A stretch of DNA of 64,000 bases. It comes from Persicitalea sp964500445. GTDB taxonomy: Bacteria; Bacteroidota; Bacteroidia; Cytophagales; Spirosomataceae. Numbering within the stretch: position 1 is the stretch's first letter; each line of letters begins with the position of its first letter. Made by a program: the position numbers and the translations under genes. The notes under the pieces are model-generated. The model had not been told where the DNA came from and did not search any database. It worked only from the letters and a program-made list of their open reading frames with translations. Shown piece after piece: positions 1 to 8,862 of the stretch. The stretch lies in contig CAZCOG010000007.1 of assembly GCA_964500445.1 (NCBI GenBank), forward strand, positions 62,001 through 126,000. The letters are read 5' to 3'.

Positions 1-2
1 AA

Positions 3-305
3 GACATCGAAGTTGGTCAGGTGAAAGAACAAACTATCATTGCCACCATGCTGTACGAAGATACCGGGAACTACATGCCTACTATCAGAAACATCGAGGT
101 GCGGAACATGACCGTTAAGCAGGGCGGGAAGACGGGAATACTTTTGCAGGGATACGAAGAATCGCCTATCAAAAATGTTCGCCTGGAAAATGTTACGATC
201 AACGGCGTGAAAGTACCTTACGAATTCAACCACGCTACCGATGTAGTTTCCAGTGGTCTGACGATCAACGGGAAAGAGGTTCAATTCGATCAGAAAAAAG
301 AATAA
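3..305 (+). CDS. Glycoside hydrolase family 28 (polygalacturonase-like), C-terminal fragment
   Basis: The reading frame is open from base 3, so the gene begins left of the window and only about 100 C-terminal residues are present. They show the short repeating pattern of a right-handed parallel beta-helix: IRNIEVRNMTVKQGG, then GILLQGYEESPIKNVRLENVTING, each turn of hydrophobic/Asn ladder residues about 22-25 apart. The GYEESPI-NV-LENVTING ending is characteristic of the last coils of bacterial GH28 exo-polygalacturonases. The catalytic Asp residues lie outside the window, so activity cannot be judged. GH28 enzymes cleave alpha-1,4-galacturonan (pectin), which fits the carbohydrate-degrading context further right. 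The GTG at 21 is internal, not a start. Confidence 0.8.
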   Translation, partial: DIEVGQVKEQTIIATMLYEDTGNYMPTIRNIEVRNMTVKQGGKTGILLQGYEESPIKNVRLENVTINGVKVPYEFNHATDVVSSGLTINGKEVQFDQKKE

Positions 306-325
306 ATCCTGGTTTTTGCGTTTTA

Positions 326-1081
326 ATGGTAATCAACGCTAAACGCATGAAATATCTTCTCTTGATTTCTCTGGCTCTGGCTGGTTCGTTCTGGCTCACG
401 GATTCTGCCAATGATAGGAAGCTGGAACCCGTGGCTGTGGTGGAGCTTTTTACTTCGCAGGGCTGTTCAAGCTGCCCCGCGGCCGACCGCCTTCTTACCA
501 AAACCTTGAAAGAAAACGGCGAAAAAGTACTTGCCATTTCTTTCCATGTGGACTACTGGAACCACCTGGGCTGGGCCGATCCGTTCAGCGATAAGGCGTA
601 TACAAGTCGGCAGCGTACCTACGCCAAACATTTTAACGCCCGGTCAATATACACCCCGCAGATGGTCGTCAATGGGACGACCCAGTTTGTCGGCTCCAAC
701 GAAACCGCTCTGAAAAATGCGCTCAACCAGGCCACCCGCCAAGTACCCTCAGCTGGTTTTGAAACTTTGAATATGCAGCCCGAAAATGGTGAAGTATTGA
801 AAGTGAAGTACAAGCTGACGGGTGATTTTCAGAACTCCCGGATAAATTTTGCTCTGGTATCCCGACGGGAAACTACGGCCATAAAGCGTGGAGAGAATAG
901 TGGCCGTACGCTCAGCAGCGACAACGTGGTACGGCAATTCGTTACGGTGCCCGCTAAAGCATCGGGCGAAGTACTTTTCAACGACCGCGAAGGCAGGCCG
1001 GACGATCTTTCAGTGATTGCTTACATACAAAAAGTAGATGATCTAAGCGTCGTAGGAGCAGCGAAGGCTGGATTGCAGTAA
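326..1081 (+). CDS. DUF1223 family exported thioredoxin-fold protein
   Basis: This 251-residue protein matches the DUF1223 pattern: a hydrophobic N-terminal segment (about residues 9-25) followed by VVELFTSQGCSSCPAAD with a C-x-x-C pair at Cys47/Cys50, then FHVDYWNHLGW-DPFS and TPQMVVNG, all hallmarks of the family. The fold is thioredoxin-like and the CxxC sits where a redox-active pair would be, but no substrate is known. A second ATG at 347 gives a cleaner signal sequence (MKYLLLISLALAG) and may be the real start. It lies 20 bp after the GH28 gene on the same strand and could be co-transcribed, although DUF1223 proteins are not normally part of pectin loci. Confidence 0.8.
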   Translation: MVINAKRMKYLLLISLALAGSFWLTDSANDRKLEPVAVVELFTSQGCSSCPAADRLLTKTLKENGEKVLAISFHVDYWNHLGWADPFSDKAYTSRQRTYAKHFNARSIYTPQMVVNGTTQFVGSNETALKNALNQATRQVPSAGFETLNMQPENGEVLKVKYKLTGDFQNSRINFALVSRRETTAIKRGENSGRTLSSDNVVRQFVTVPAKASGEVLFNDREGRPDDLSVIAYIQKVDDLSVVGAAKAGLQ

Positions 1082-1087
1082 GGCTGC

Positions 1088-1423
1088 TTAAGCAAAATGA
1101 TAGTTTTGTACGTACTCAATCCAGTAATCGCCTGGTAGTTTCGGAACGCCTTTCCCTTCCACGGGCGAGGAATTTTGGCAATGGCGTTCCATTGATGCCC
1201 AAAGTACTAGCTCCCGCAATATCTTATTTGCTAAAATCCACACTTTCCAGTTCTCCGGTCCGGTAATAGTCAAAAACCTGTCGATATTACTCTGCAATAA
1301 TGTTATGGATGCCGAAATCGTGGATTCTTGCGGAGAATATCCCCCAAATTCGATAAAAAAATCTCCGCAGCAAAGACCCCTTTCAAGTCTGGCCAGCAGT
1401 GAGCTATGCAGGCTATGCGCTAT
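1088..1423 (-). pseudogene. Start-less remnant of an unrecognised protein
   Basis: On the minus strand a frame stays open for 111 codons (upstream TAA at 1424-1426, stop TAA at 1088-1090) but contains no ATG before internal methionines near the middle. The deduced text looks protein-like, for example GLCCGDFFIEFGGYSPQEST, GPENWKVWILANKILRE and LPGDYWIEYVQNY, rather than random. A TTG at 1297 could start a 69-residue product, but that would discard the protein-like upstream part. I read it as the 3' part of a gene whose beginning has been lost. I do not recognise the family. The remaining 1424-1618 holds no convincing gene on either strand. Confidence 0.4.
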
Positions 1424-1618
1424 TTAGAGATCGGCAGTCACCAGCCCTCAATAATACTTTACGCCCAACTGGGTTCAGCAAGAAATTGAATGAAAGGAAA
1501 AGAGGTTTAGAATTTCATTGCCGTCCGCGACTATGATCTATTTACTAAAAGAACTCATTAAAGGCTGGGTAGTCTACACCAACTCACACAGTCTGTTCCG
1601 TAATAGGGCCATTTTTTC

Positions 1619-2209
1619 TTAAAATTTCAACCTGACACCCAGGCCGAGTTTGAAAATATCCGTCAGCCCGATAGATGTAGGATTCTGAAGAAAACCGATG
1701 AGATAAAGGCCGTTGGTATTGAATTCGGCGTAGCCTGTGATGGCTTTCACCGCACTGCCTTCGGGCATTTGCAGCGTCAGCGCATGCTGGGTGGCGATGT
1801 GAATCAGGAAACTGGTCGTCCAGTAATAGTAGTTCCTGGGGTAACGGTCTGGCCAGATGGTATGGAAATTATCGCCAAAATGGTAACTGACTTTCAGACC
1901 CAGATCCAATGGGTTGATAGATAAGCGCTTCGAAAGATCTTTTTCGATTGTTTCGTAGAAAAAGGAAGCCGAAACCAAATGCAGCTCGCCGCCCCGCTTC
2001 TCGGGGACGTAACCATAGAGCAGCCCCAGTCGTGCCCGCTCCTTCTTGAAAAGATCGTAGTCGACGCCCACGCTCAGCCAACCAACACTGCCAGCGTACT
2101 GCACCGTGGCGTAATCGGGGATAAACGCTCCAATTCTTTGAGCCTGAATGCGATCTCCGGTCCCTAGGGCCAGGATCAAGCTTATGCTCAGAATGAGATT
2201 AATCTTCAT
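1619..2209 (-). CDS. Predicted outer-membrane beta-barrel protein, unknown function
   Basis: This 196-residue protein begins with a signal peptide (MKINLILSISLILALGTG, cleavage probably after IQAQ) and continues with alternating hydrophobic and aromatic strands: GWLSVGVDYDLF, ARLGLLYGYVP, LDLGLKVSYHFG, YYYWTTSFLIHI, NGLYLIGFLQ. It ends in FKLGLGVRLKF, a terminal beta-strand with C-terminal Phe typical of Bam-inserted barrels. Size fits an 8-stranded barrel. It begins 3 bp after the stop of the upstream phosphoesterase gene, so the two are almost certainly co-transcribed and possibly translationally coupled. I cannot assign a ligand or enzymatic role. Confidence 0.65.
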   Translation of the reverse strand: MKINLILSISLILALGTGDRIQAQRIGAFIPDYATVQYAGSVGWLSVGVDYDLFKKERARLGLLYGYVPEKRGGELHLVSASFFYETIEKDLSKRLSINPLDLGLKVSYHFGDNFHTIWPDRYPRNYYYWTTSFLIHIATQHALTLQMPEGSAVKAITGYAEFNTNGLYLIGFLQNPTSIGLTDIFKLGLGVRLKF

Positions 2210-2212
2210 GGC

Positions 2213-3055
2213 TCAATATTCTACGATTGTTTTATACACTTCATCGTCCACGATTTTAAGTACCACAAAAGCCTCCTGGTTGAACGCGAAATTGGTGATG
2301 TATCGGACGCCATCGCGCACGTAATCATCGTGGTTATGGACATGGCCGTTCAGGTTTACGAGTAGTTTGGGGGTTTCGCGCAGCAGCGTAGTGTAGGGCA
2401 CCGCCAGTTCTGGCGCAAACTGATCGTCACTGAAAGGCGGTACGTGCGACACTGTGATGATGTGTTTCACTCCCGGCTCATCTCGCAACTGCTGGGTCAG
2501 CCAGGGCATATCAGGGACGTTGGGCCGGTTAAATTCCAGACTATTGGTGTTGTGGGCCACAATTTTAATACTGTCGTACACGAAGGAGAAATCCATCGGC
2601 CCGAACATACGCTTGTACACCTTCTCGCCGTTGGCCACCAGGTCGTGGTTGCCCACTATACCAATATAGGGCTGCCGCAGCTTGGAAAGTCGGTCGTTGA
2701 TCCACTCAAATTCCTGCAACATCCCGAACTGGGAAATGTCGCCGGCCATCAGAAATAAATCGATGTCCGGCATGGTGTTGGCTTTATCCACAAAACGATC
2801 GACGTACTTATAAAACCGTTGTGAATCGCCAATCAGACCAATCGTGACGGTATCGTCCTCAGCGTTGGCAAATAGTTTTTGCAAATTCTTCGCGTTGAGA
2901 CCGGTGGGCGAATTCCGGTCGCTGATCTGGTTAGGGCTGAATTCGAAGGCGTTGCAGCCATCGATCAAAATCATAAATGTAAGAGGTAGCAGCAAGCAGG
3001 CAATGCGGGAGAGGAGAGCGTGGAGATTATTTATCATGGCTGGATAATGATTCAT
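2213..3055 (-). CDS. Calcineurin-like metallophosphoesterase lipoprotein
   Basis: The 280-residue protein carries a lipoprotein signal ending in LIDGC (Cys34) and the metallophosphoesterase motifs in order: GDSQ (76-79), GDIS (105-108), GNHD (135-138), SHVPP (203-207) and GHVH (237-240). These bind the dinuclear metal centre. The first motif reads D-S-Q rather than the usual D-x-H, a variation in one metal ligand. Anchored on the periplasmic side or surface, it would hydrolyse a phosphoester; the substrate is unknown. A second ATG at residue 7 could be used. It is the first gene of a two-gene unit with the beta-barrel protein 3 bp downstream. Confidence 0.85.
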   Translation of the reverse strand: MNHYPAMINNLHALLSRIACLLLPLTFMILIDGCNAFEFSPNQISDRNSPTGLNAKNLQKLFANAEDDTVTIGLIGDSQRFYKYVDRFVDKANTMPDIDLFLMAGDISQFGMLQEFEWINDRLSKLRQPYIGIVGNHDLVANGEKVYKRMFGPMDFSFVYDSIKIVAHNTNSLEFNRPNVPDMPWLTQQLRDEPGVKHIITVSHVPPFSDDQFAPELAVPYTTLLRETPKLLVNLNGHVHNHDDYVRDGVRYITNFAFNQEAFVVLKIVDDEVYKTIVEY

Positions 3056-3245
3056 TCGGTTAGTCAGTAAAAATCAGCATAGCAGGATTTACTGCCCTAA
3101 ATTCCGCCTGCATGCATTTCCGGTTCATCGTATATTTCTTTCATTTATACTTTTCAAGAGATATTCGGATGCTGGTGAGTAAAACTCTCAAACACTCTAG
3201 GCCTTGAATTCAGTGTACTTTTTTTGATAAATCGCAGGTTTAGGA

Positions 3246-3368
3246 GTCAGGGCGGCGAGCTTGCGACAAGGGTAGGCTGTTCCTGCCACTTCGAGGACGT
3301 TCAACCGGTTAGCCGGAGCGATTGGCCAACCGACCCAAACGATAGCTGGGCTGACAAGTGTTTTTTTT
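3246..3368 (+). ncRNA. Candidate structured small RNA
   Basis: The segment can be folded by eye as a closed structure. A terminal helix GTCAG (3246-3250) pairs with CTGAC (3351-3355). Inside it, GGTAGG (3271-3276) pairs with CCTGCC (3282-3287) around a 5-nt loop, and CGGTT-A-GCC (3306-3314) pairs with GGC-C-AACCG (3324-3332) around a 9-nt loop. The unit ends in eight T residues at 3361-3368. It is GC-rich against AT-rich flanks. I do not recognise a known RNA class, no clear promoter is visible, and hand folding of one sequence is weak evidence. Confidence 0.3.
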
Positions 3369-3529
3369 AAAAGGTAATTCGGTAGATCATGAAAAAATAG
3401 TCAACATGCTTTATAGGCCGGGCTGCCGGTGCCGATTCCTGAAAAATTACATGCCAGAGGCTATGAGGTCGGGAAGAACCCTAAACAATTTGAAAATGGG
3501 GAAATGACAATAACCATTACGATCACGTG

Positions 3530-3555
3530 TACCCGCACAAAGCGGGTATGTTTTT
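3530..3555 (+). terminator. Orphan intrinsic-terminator-like hairpin
   Basis: TACCCGC (3530-3536), loop ACAAA, GCGGGTA (3542-3548): a perfect 7-bp stem followed by TGTTTTTATTT. The U-rich tail points to plus-strand termination, yet no plus-strand gene lies upstream within 2.4 kb. It would fit the end of an uncharacterised transcript or an early terminator in the sigma-factor leader. Confidence 0.5.
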
Positions 3556-3603
3556 ATTTCAATTTCTTCCGAAAATAATTAAAATGGAGTAAGGGGATTT
3601 TTT

Positions 3604-3642
3604 TTAGAAGTTGTCTTCTAAGTAGGACAATTGAATAGTCCT
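3604..3642. promoter_or_regulatory. Two adjacent short inverted repeats upstream of the ECF sigma gene
   Basis: TTAGAAG-ttgt-CTTCTAA (3604-3621) and AGGAC-9 nt-GTCCT (3624-3642) sit 22-60 bp before the sigma start. They could be protein-binding sites or leader hairpins. No promoter boxes are clear here. Confidence 0.3.
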
Positions 3643-3664
3643 GATAATTAGGTTAATATAGATT

Positions 3665-4345
3665 ATGCAAGTACCCCTACCCGCAGATTCTTCACCCAAA
3701 AGGCAGGCGATGGACCAGCCACGACCTCCCCTGAAGACCGTGTCGGACGAACCCGAAGAGAGCAAGGATACCGTTCAGGATTCGGAGTTGTTTATCCGGA
3801 AGGCATTTGAAATAAACCCCCGGCAGGGATGTGAATTGCTTTTTCGCCGATATCATCAGGTTTTATGCAGCTACGCTGTGCGCTTTGTGTATTCGCGCGA
3901 AATCGCCGAGGATCTGGTCAGTGACGTATTCTGCCGGCTATGGAAAACCAAGGCTTACGAAAGCATCAAATCATCCTACCGTTTTTACCTTTTCCGCTGT
4001 GTTCGTAATCAGGCCTATAACTACCTCCGACTGGAATTCCGTAAAACAGAAGGCGTGGAAGCAGCTGCGCATCAGGAGTCGTCGCGGAGCCACCGGCCCG
4101 ACCACATCACCCAGTTTGAAGAAGTGTTTGCGCGGGTAGAAGTACTTATCGAATCGATGCCGCCACAGTGTCGTAAAGTCTTTCTGATGAACCGATTCGA
4201 AGGGAAAAAGTACCAGGAAATTGCCGATGAAACGGGTACTTCCATTAAGACGGTGGAAGTACATATCGGTAAAGCATTAGCCATTCTGCGCAAAGGGCTC
4301 AAAGATTACTGGATCTGGAGCCTGGTCTCTCTCTTCGTATTTTAG
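3665..4345 (+). CDS. RNA polymerase ECF-type sigma factor
   Basis: The 226-residue protein has a sigma-70 region 2 (about residues 45-115; LLFRRYHQVLCSYAVRF, EDLVSDVFCRLW, then FYLFRCVRNQAYNYLR) and a region 4 helix-turn-helix (about 155-215; MPPQCRKVFLMNRFEGKKY, EIADETGTSIKTVEVHIGKA). This is the FecI-like architecture common in Bacteroidota. The N-terminus carries about 38 extra, Pro- and Asp/Glu-rich residues; an ATG at 3710 would remove 15 of them. A FecR anti-sigma gene and a SusC receptor with an STN signalling domain follow, so it very likely directs transcription of the SusC/SusD operon when FecR is signalled by ligand-loaded receptor. Confidence 0.93.
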   Translation: MQVPLPADSSPKRQAMDQPRPPLKTVSDEPEESKDTVQDSELFIRKAFEINPRQGCELLFRRYHQVLCSYAVRFVYSREIAEDLVSDVFCRLWKTKAYESIKSSYRFYLFRCVRNQAYNYLRLEFRKTEGVEAAAHQESSRSHRPDHITQFEEVFARVEVLIESMPPQCRKVFLMNRFEGKKYQEIADETGTSIKTVEVHIGKALAILRKGLKDYWIWSLVSLFVF

Positions 4346-4439
4346 ATAGTTTTCCTTGAAAAGGTATCTTTCTCCACCAGTCAATAAGGGGTTTTTACAG
4401 CGCTCGTGTCTTAGTATGTAAACAGCCTCGATCTTTCGC

Positions 4440-5444
4440 ATGAAAACAGATATATCCAAAACCTTGCTATTCCACCACTTTGCCCGCAAAACCTCACCCC
4501 TGCAAAGGAAGCGGATTGAGGAATGGCTTCAGGTGGAAAGCAATGAGGAGCAGTACTATGCCTGGCTGGAAGAGTGGGAACTCCAGCACATGCAGTACGA
4601 AGCCCCCACCGACTCGGCTCTGAAGAATTACGTACAATTTCTGGATGCCAACCCGCTGCCCCTGCTTACGCCCGAGGAAAACTCTTTTGGGGGAAGCAGC
4701 CCAAAAATAACTCGAAAGAGGGGATTGCAGTGGCTGGTAGCCGCCACGCTCTTGCTGGTCCTGGGCGGCTGGATATTTCGGGATTCCATCCAATACCAAA
4801 CCTACCAGACTGCTTACGGCGAAATCCAGCGCTTCCAGCTGACCGACGGCAGCACCGTCAAGCTCAATACCAACTCATCGCTGAGGGTACCCCGCTGGGG
4901 TTTTGGCGATAAAACCCGGGAGGTATTCCTGACGGGCGAAGCCAACTTTTCCGTCACTCACACCCCTTCCAACCAGCGGTTTATTGTCAGAACACCCAAG
5001 GGAATCGACGTAGTGGTGCTGGGGACTGAATTTACCATGTACGCCCGGCAACATAACTCCAAGGTGGTGCTCAGCAAAGGCAAGGTACAGGTCCGCTACC
5101 AGCAGGAAAACACCCGGAAAGAAGTGACCATGAAGCCCGGCGACCTGGTAACCTTCGACCGGCAAAACAATGTACAGCTCCGGACCACCCGGCAAGCAGC
5201 CAGCTATTCGGCTTGGGAAGAACAGCGCTTCGTATTTGAAGAAACCACGCTCGAGGAAGTAGCTTACCTTTTGCAGGAAAACTACGGGCTGCAGGTAGAA
5301 ATTCAAGGCCAGGCCCTCGCCGAGCGCGTACTGATGGGTTCCTTCCGGGCCCGAAACCTCGATGAACTTTTACTTACGATTTCCGAATTGCTGGACATCA
5401 GCGTAATAAGGCAGAAAAATCGTGTTCAAATGGCGGATAAATAA
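4440..5444 (+). CDS. FecR-family anti-sigma / signal-transducing protein
   Basis: This 334-residue protein has a cytoplasmic N-terminal domain (1-90) expected to hold the sigma factor, one membrane span (about 96-113, LQWLVAATLLLVLGGWIF), a periplasmic FecR domain (about 120-235; LTDGSTVKLNTNSSLRVP, REVFLTGEANFSV, VVVLGTEFTMYA, MKPGDLVTFD) and a C-terminal DUF4974 domain (about 260-330; FEETTLEEVAYLLQENYGL). That is the standard Bacteroidota FecR layout. It sits 94 bp after the sigma gene and directly before the STN-containing SusC, giving a complete three-part trans-envelope signalling system that couples substrate binding outside to transcription. Confidence 0.93.
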   Translation: MKTDISKTLLFHHFARKTSPLQRKRIEEWLQVESNEEQYYAWLEEWELQHMQYEAPTDSALKNYVQFLDANPLPLLTPEENSFGGSSPKITRKRGLQWLVAATLLLVLGGWIFRDSIQYQTYQTAYGEIQRFQLTDGSTVKLNTNSSLRVPRWGFGDKTREVFLTGEANFSVTHTPSNQRFIVRTPKGIDVVVLGTEFTMYARQHNSKVVLSKGKVQVRYQQENTRKEVTMKPGDLVTFDRQNNVQLRTTRQAASYSAWEEQRFVFEETTLEEVAYLLQENYGLQVEIQGQALAERVLMGSFRARNLDELLLTISELLDISVIRQKNRVQMADK

Positions 5445-5469
5445 TTTTATTTCTAAACCCTTTTTTATT

Positions 5470-8400
5470 ATGTCTCTACCACTACCCAAAGCCCCGCTGG
5501 TGGGGTTTATGCTCTTACTTTTCCTTCTCGGAAAGCAACCGGGCTACGCCCAAACTGTAGCCATGGCCCGGCAACTCCCGCAGGAACAACCCGCTAGCCA
5601 AAAACCGGCAGCGCTGCAACTGAAAGATGTGCTTAACCAGCTCAAAAACCAGTTTCAGGTGGATATTCTGTTTGAACGCAAAACAGTAGAAGGGCTGACG
5701 GTACCTCCATCCACCGTCAGCAAGCATCTGAATCTGGAAAGCAATCTGGATAGAGTATTGCGTCCCTTTGGACTACGCTACAAAAAAGTAAACAGTAGCT
5801 CGTACATGGTGCTAGCCGAGAAAAAGACAAAGAAAACGGCCAAGGCCGACCTTTCTCCCGAAAATATTACCTCTTCCGACCCAGACCCTAATCCGCTGAA
5901 GAACCCTGAGCAAACGGAAATCGCGGAGGTAACAACTCCCGGCACGGCCACCAACCGGACCGATGACCGCACCCTGCGCGGTAAAGTTACCGACGAAACC
6001 GGGGCGGGTCTTCCCGGGGTGAGTGTGGTTGTGAAAGGTACCCAACGCGGCACCACGACCGACACCGAAGGAGATTTTCAACTCCCCGTGCCGGAGGAAG
6101 CGGCGGTTTTGGTCTTCTCTTTTGTGGGGTACCTGTCACAGGAAGTGGAAGTACTTAACCAAACTACCCTGAATGTGACCATGAATATCGACACCAAATC
6201 ACTTGAAGAGGTCGTGGTGGTGGGGTACGGGACAGCCAAGAAAAAAGATCTGACCGGGGCCGTTGCGAGTGTTAACATCGAAGACACGAGACTCCAGCCC
6301 AATACAAACGCCACCCAAATATTACGGGGCACAACCGCAGGAGTGCAGGTAACGGACAACGGAAGGCCCGGACAAAACGGAAGTATCAGAATCAGGGGCA
6401 TCAATTCGATATCAGGAAGTAATGCCCCCCTGATCGTTTTGGATGGAATTATCTATGCTGGCGGTAGCCTGGCCGACATTAACCCCAACGATATTGAATC
6501 CATCGATATACTGAAAGATGCCAGTTCGACCGCCATCTATGGGTCCCTGGCGGCCAATGGCGTGATCGAAATTACGACCAAAAAAGGAAAATCGGGTAAG
6601 CCGAAGTTTGGCCTCAATACCTACATGGGTTTTTCTGACTATGCCTTTTTGCCCGACTTTCTGACCCCGGAAGAGTACCTGGCAGCGCGGGAAGACGCCG
6701 AAATTGCGGATGGTGGCTCCGTGCCGTTTTGGCCCAGCGAACTGGCCAATATCGCTGCCAATCGTACCATCGATCCCTTTGAGGAAATCAGGCAGAGCGC
6801 CCCGATGTCCAATTACGAACTCAGTGTGTCAGGCAAAACCGACCGCGTGAATTACTTTTTCTCCGGTGCTTACACGGCCGCGAAATCACCGGTGCGCGGG
6901 GATAACTTTGGTCGCCTGTCGAGCAGGCTGAACCTCGGCGTGCAGGCCACGGACTGGTTGAAACTGGGTATTAACAGCGGTTTCTCTTCCAGAGATGATT
7001 CGGGTGTGCGGGTCGATCTGGGGGCTGTAACGCAGCTGAGTCCCTTCGCCCAGTTGTACCTGGAAGACGGGGTGTCGCCAAAACCTCTCCCTATGGATAT
7101 CGGGGGAGTGCCCAGTCCGATCATGTCGAATATATTGAACACAAGGCACTCGATTACGAATGTTCTTTTCACCAATATATTTGCCGACATAGTAATCTGG
7201 AAAGGGCTCTCCTACAAGATTAACGGCGGATATACCCGGACGGATTCGAAGCTTTTTCAGTACTCGCCGGCCTACAAACCCGTCAACCGACTGGGTTCCG
7301 GCTCGAAAAGGCACGGAGAAAATCAGAATTTCACGTTGGAAAATATCGTCAAGTACCAGCAGAATTTTAGGCAGGATCACCATCTCGATCTGACCTTGCT
7401 CTACGGTCTGTACGAATTCAAAAATCAGTTTTCAGAACTTTCCAGCCAGAACATTTTCAATGATGCACTGGGATACAATGCGCTGGAGATTGGAGACAAC
7501 TTCAATATCGATGCAGGTGCGGTTCAAAACAGGCAAATCTCGAGCATGGCAAGGCTGGGGTATAATTTAAAGGGCAAGTATTTTGTGACTTTAAGCATAC
7601 GCAGGGATGGCTTTTCGGCCTTCGGAGCCGGAAACAAGTTTGGCGTTTTTCCCGCTGCTGCATTGAGCTGGAATATGAGCGACGAAGACTTTTTTAAGGG
7701 AATTCAAGCCATTAATTTCATGAAACTCAGGGCATCCTGGGGGCGGAATGGCAACCGGGGGGTAGCTGAATATTCTTCTCTGAGCCAGGTGAGCCAGAGC
7801 AACTACGTCTTTGGCGACGGAAGCCCGACCTCGGTAGGGCTAAGTACCAGCACACTGGCCAACCCGAATCTGGGCTGGGAGACTACGGAGAGCTTTAATA
7901 TAGGTACCGATATAGAGGCATTTTCAAGCCGTATAGGAGCCTCCATCAATTTCTATCAGAGCAATACGTTTGATCTGCTGCTGCAACAGATCATTCCCAA
8001 TACCAATGGTTTTGAAAGGTTTCTGCGCAACATCGGACAAACAAAAAACCATGGTCTTGAGGTAGACTTGAGAACGGTAAATATCCGTAAAGGGGGCTTC
8101 GAATGGAATTCCCGCGTGGCATTTTCATTCAACCGCAACAAAATTGTGAAGCTCACGGGCAGGGATCTGGACAATGACGGGATAGAAGATGACGATATCG
8201 CCAGCGGGTGGTTTATCGGACAACCGCTGGGATCGAATTTCGATTATGTTTTCGATGGAATATTCCAGGAAGGGGATGACCTTAGCCTGATACCGGGAGC
8301 ACAACCTGGTGATATTAAATTCAAGGATATAAGCGGCCCCGATGGGATACCTGACGGAAAAATAAGCCCCGACGACCGGGCCGTTGTCAACAACGATCAG

Positions 8401-8862
8401 GCAAATTTCAATATGGGTATTACCAATATCCTTAGCTTCAAGGGATTCAGCTTAACATTTGCCTTGAACATGAGACAGGGAGGGTATAGCTCCGTTTCGA
8501 TGCTGAATCCTGGTAGCAATTTTTATGATCAGATGAATTTTTTAGATGTGCCTTACTGGACTGCTGCAAACCCCATTAACGACTATCCACGAATTAATTA
8601 CCGCAACCCGCTGGGTTATGGATTTTATCAAAGCAGAAGTTTTGTGCGGCTTCAGGATGTGTCACTCGCTTACAGCATCCCGGAGACTATTACGAAAAGA
8701 GCAAGATTGGGTAGTGTACAAATCTATGTGAGTGGTAAAAATCTGGCAACGTTGACGAACTGGAAAGGCTGGGATCCTGAGTTTGGCGCGGGAGGACGGT
8801 CGCCGGGGGGAAACGGCCCCTTGCTTAAAACGTATGTTGCCGGTATCAATGTCTCATTCTAA
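5470..8862 (+). CDS. SusC/RagA-type TonB-dependent receptor with N-terminal STN signalling domain
   Basis: From the ATG at 5470 the protein is 1130 residues with a signal peptide (VGFMLLLFLLGKQPGYAQ). The longer frame from GTG 5422 overlaps fecR and masks the signal, so I reject it. Domains: STN (about 50-115, LQLKDVLNQLKNQFQVDILF), a carboxypeptidase-regulatory-like domain (about 165-235, GKVTDETGAGLPGVSV), the SusC linker LEEVVVVGYGT, a plug (about 250-370, IRIRGINSIS and VLDGIIYAG) and a 22-strand barrel ending in YVAGINVSF. The STN domain is the part that contacts FecR in signalling receptors. It imports large ligands with the SusD that follows; its stop codon overlaps the SusD start by one base. 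Confidence 0.95.
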   Translation: MSLPLPKAPLVGFMLLLFLLGKQPGYAQTVAMARQLPQEQPASQKPAALQLKDVLNQLKNQFQVDILFERKTVEGLTVPPSTVSKHLNLESNLDRVLRPFGLRYKKVNSSSYMVLAEKKTKKTAKADLSPENITSSDPDPNPLKNPEQTEIAEVTTPGTATNRTDDRTLRGKVTDETGAGLPGVSVVVKGTQRGTTTDTEGDFQLPVPEEAAVLVFSFVGYLSQEVEVLNQTTLNVTMNIDTKSLEEVVVVGYGTAKKKDLTGAVASVNIEDTRLQPNTNATQILRGTTAGVQVTDNGRPGQNGSIRIRGINSISGSNAPLIVLDGIIYAGGSLADINPNDIESIDILKDASSTAIYGSLAANGVIEITTKKGKSGKPKFGLNTYMGFSDYAFLPDFLTPEEYLAAREDAEIADGGSVPFWPSELANIAANRTIDPFEEIRQSAPMSNYELSVSGKTDRVNYFFSGAYTAAKSPVRGDNFGRLSSRLNLGVQATDWLKLGINSGFSSRDDSGVRVDLGAVTQLSPFAQLYLEDGVSPKPLPMDIGGVPSPIMSNILNTRHSITNVLFTNIFADIVIWKGLSYKINGGYTRTDSKLFQYSPAYKPVNRLGSGSKRHGENQNFTLENIVKYQQNFRQDHHLDLTLLYGLYEFKNQFSELSSQNIFNDALGYNALEIGDNFNIDAGAVQNRQISSMARLGYNLKGKYFVTLSIRRDGFSAFGAGNKFGVFPAAALSWNMSDEDFFKGIQAINFMKLRASWGRNGNRGVAEYSSLSQVSQSNYVFGDGSPTSVGLSTSTLANPNLGWETTESFNIGTDIEAFSSRIGASINFYQSNTFDLLLQQIIPNTNGFERFLRNIGQTKNHGLEVDLRTVNIRKGGFEWNSRVAFSFNRNKIVKLTGRDLDNDGIEDDDIASGWFIGQPLGSNFDYVFDGIFQEGDDLSLIPGAQPGDIKFKDISGPDGIPDGKISPDDRAVVNNDQANFNMGITNILSFKGFSLTFALNMRQGGYSSVSMLNPGSNFYDQMNFLDVPYWTAANPINDYPRINYRNPLGYGFYQSRSFVRLQDVSLAYSIPETITKRARLGSVQIYVSGKNLATLTNWKGWDPEFGAGGRSPGGNGPLLKTYVAGINVSF

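Larger units (their letters stand above)
3056..3664. other. 609-bp gene-free region between the phosphoesterase and the ECF sigma gene
   Basis: This divergent intergenic region has no convincing ORF above about 35 codons. It holds a GC-rich structured island at 3246-3368, an orphan intrinsic-terminator-like hairpin at 3530-3555, and two short inverted repeats just before the sigma factor (3604-3642); each is listed separately. A start-less open frame on the plus strand at about 3420-3580 (reading VPIPEKLHARGYEVGKNPK) is faintly protein-like, but I cannot connect it to any family. Confidence 0.5.

Noticed and set aside
5422..5469. Upstream GTG start for the first SusC
   Set aside because: It overlaps fecR and puts 16 residues before a clear signal peptide that begins at ATG 5470.
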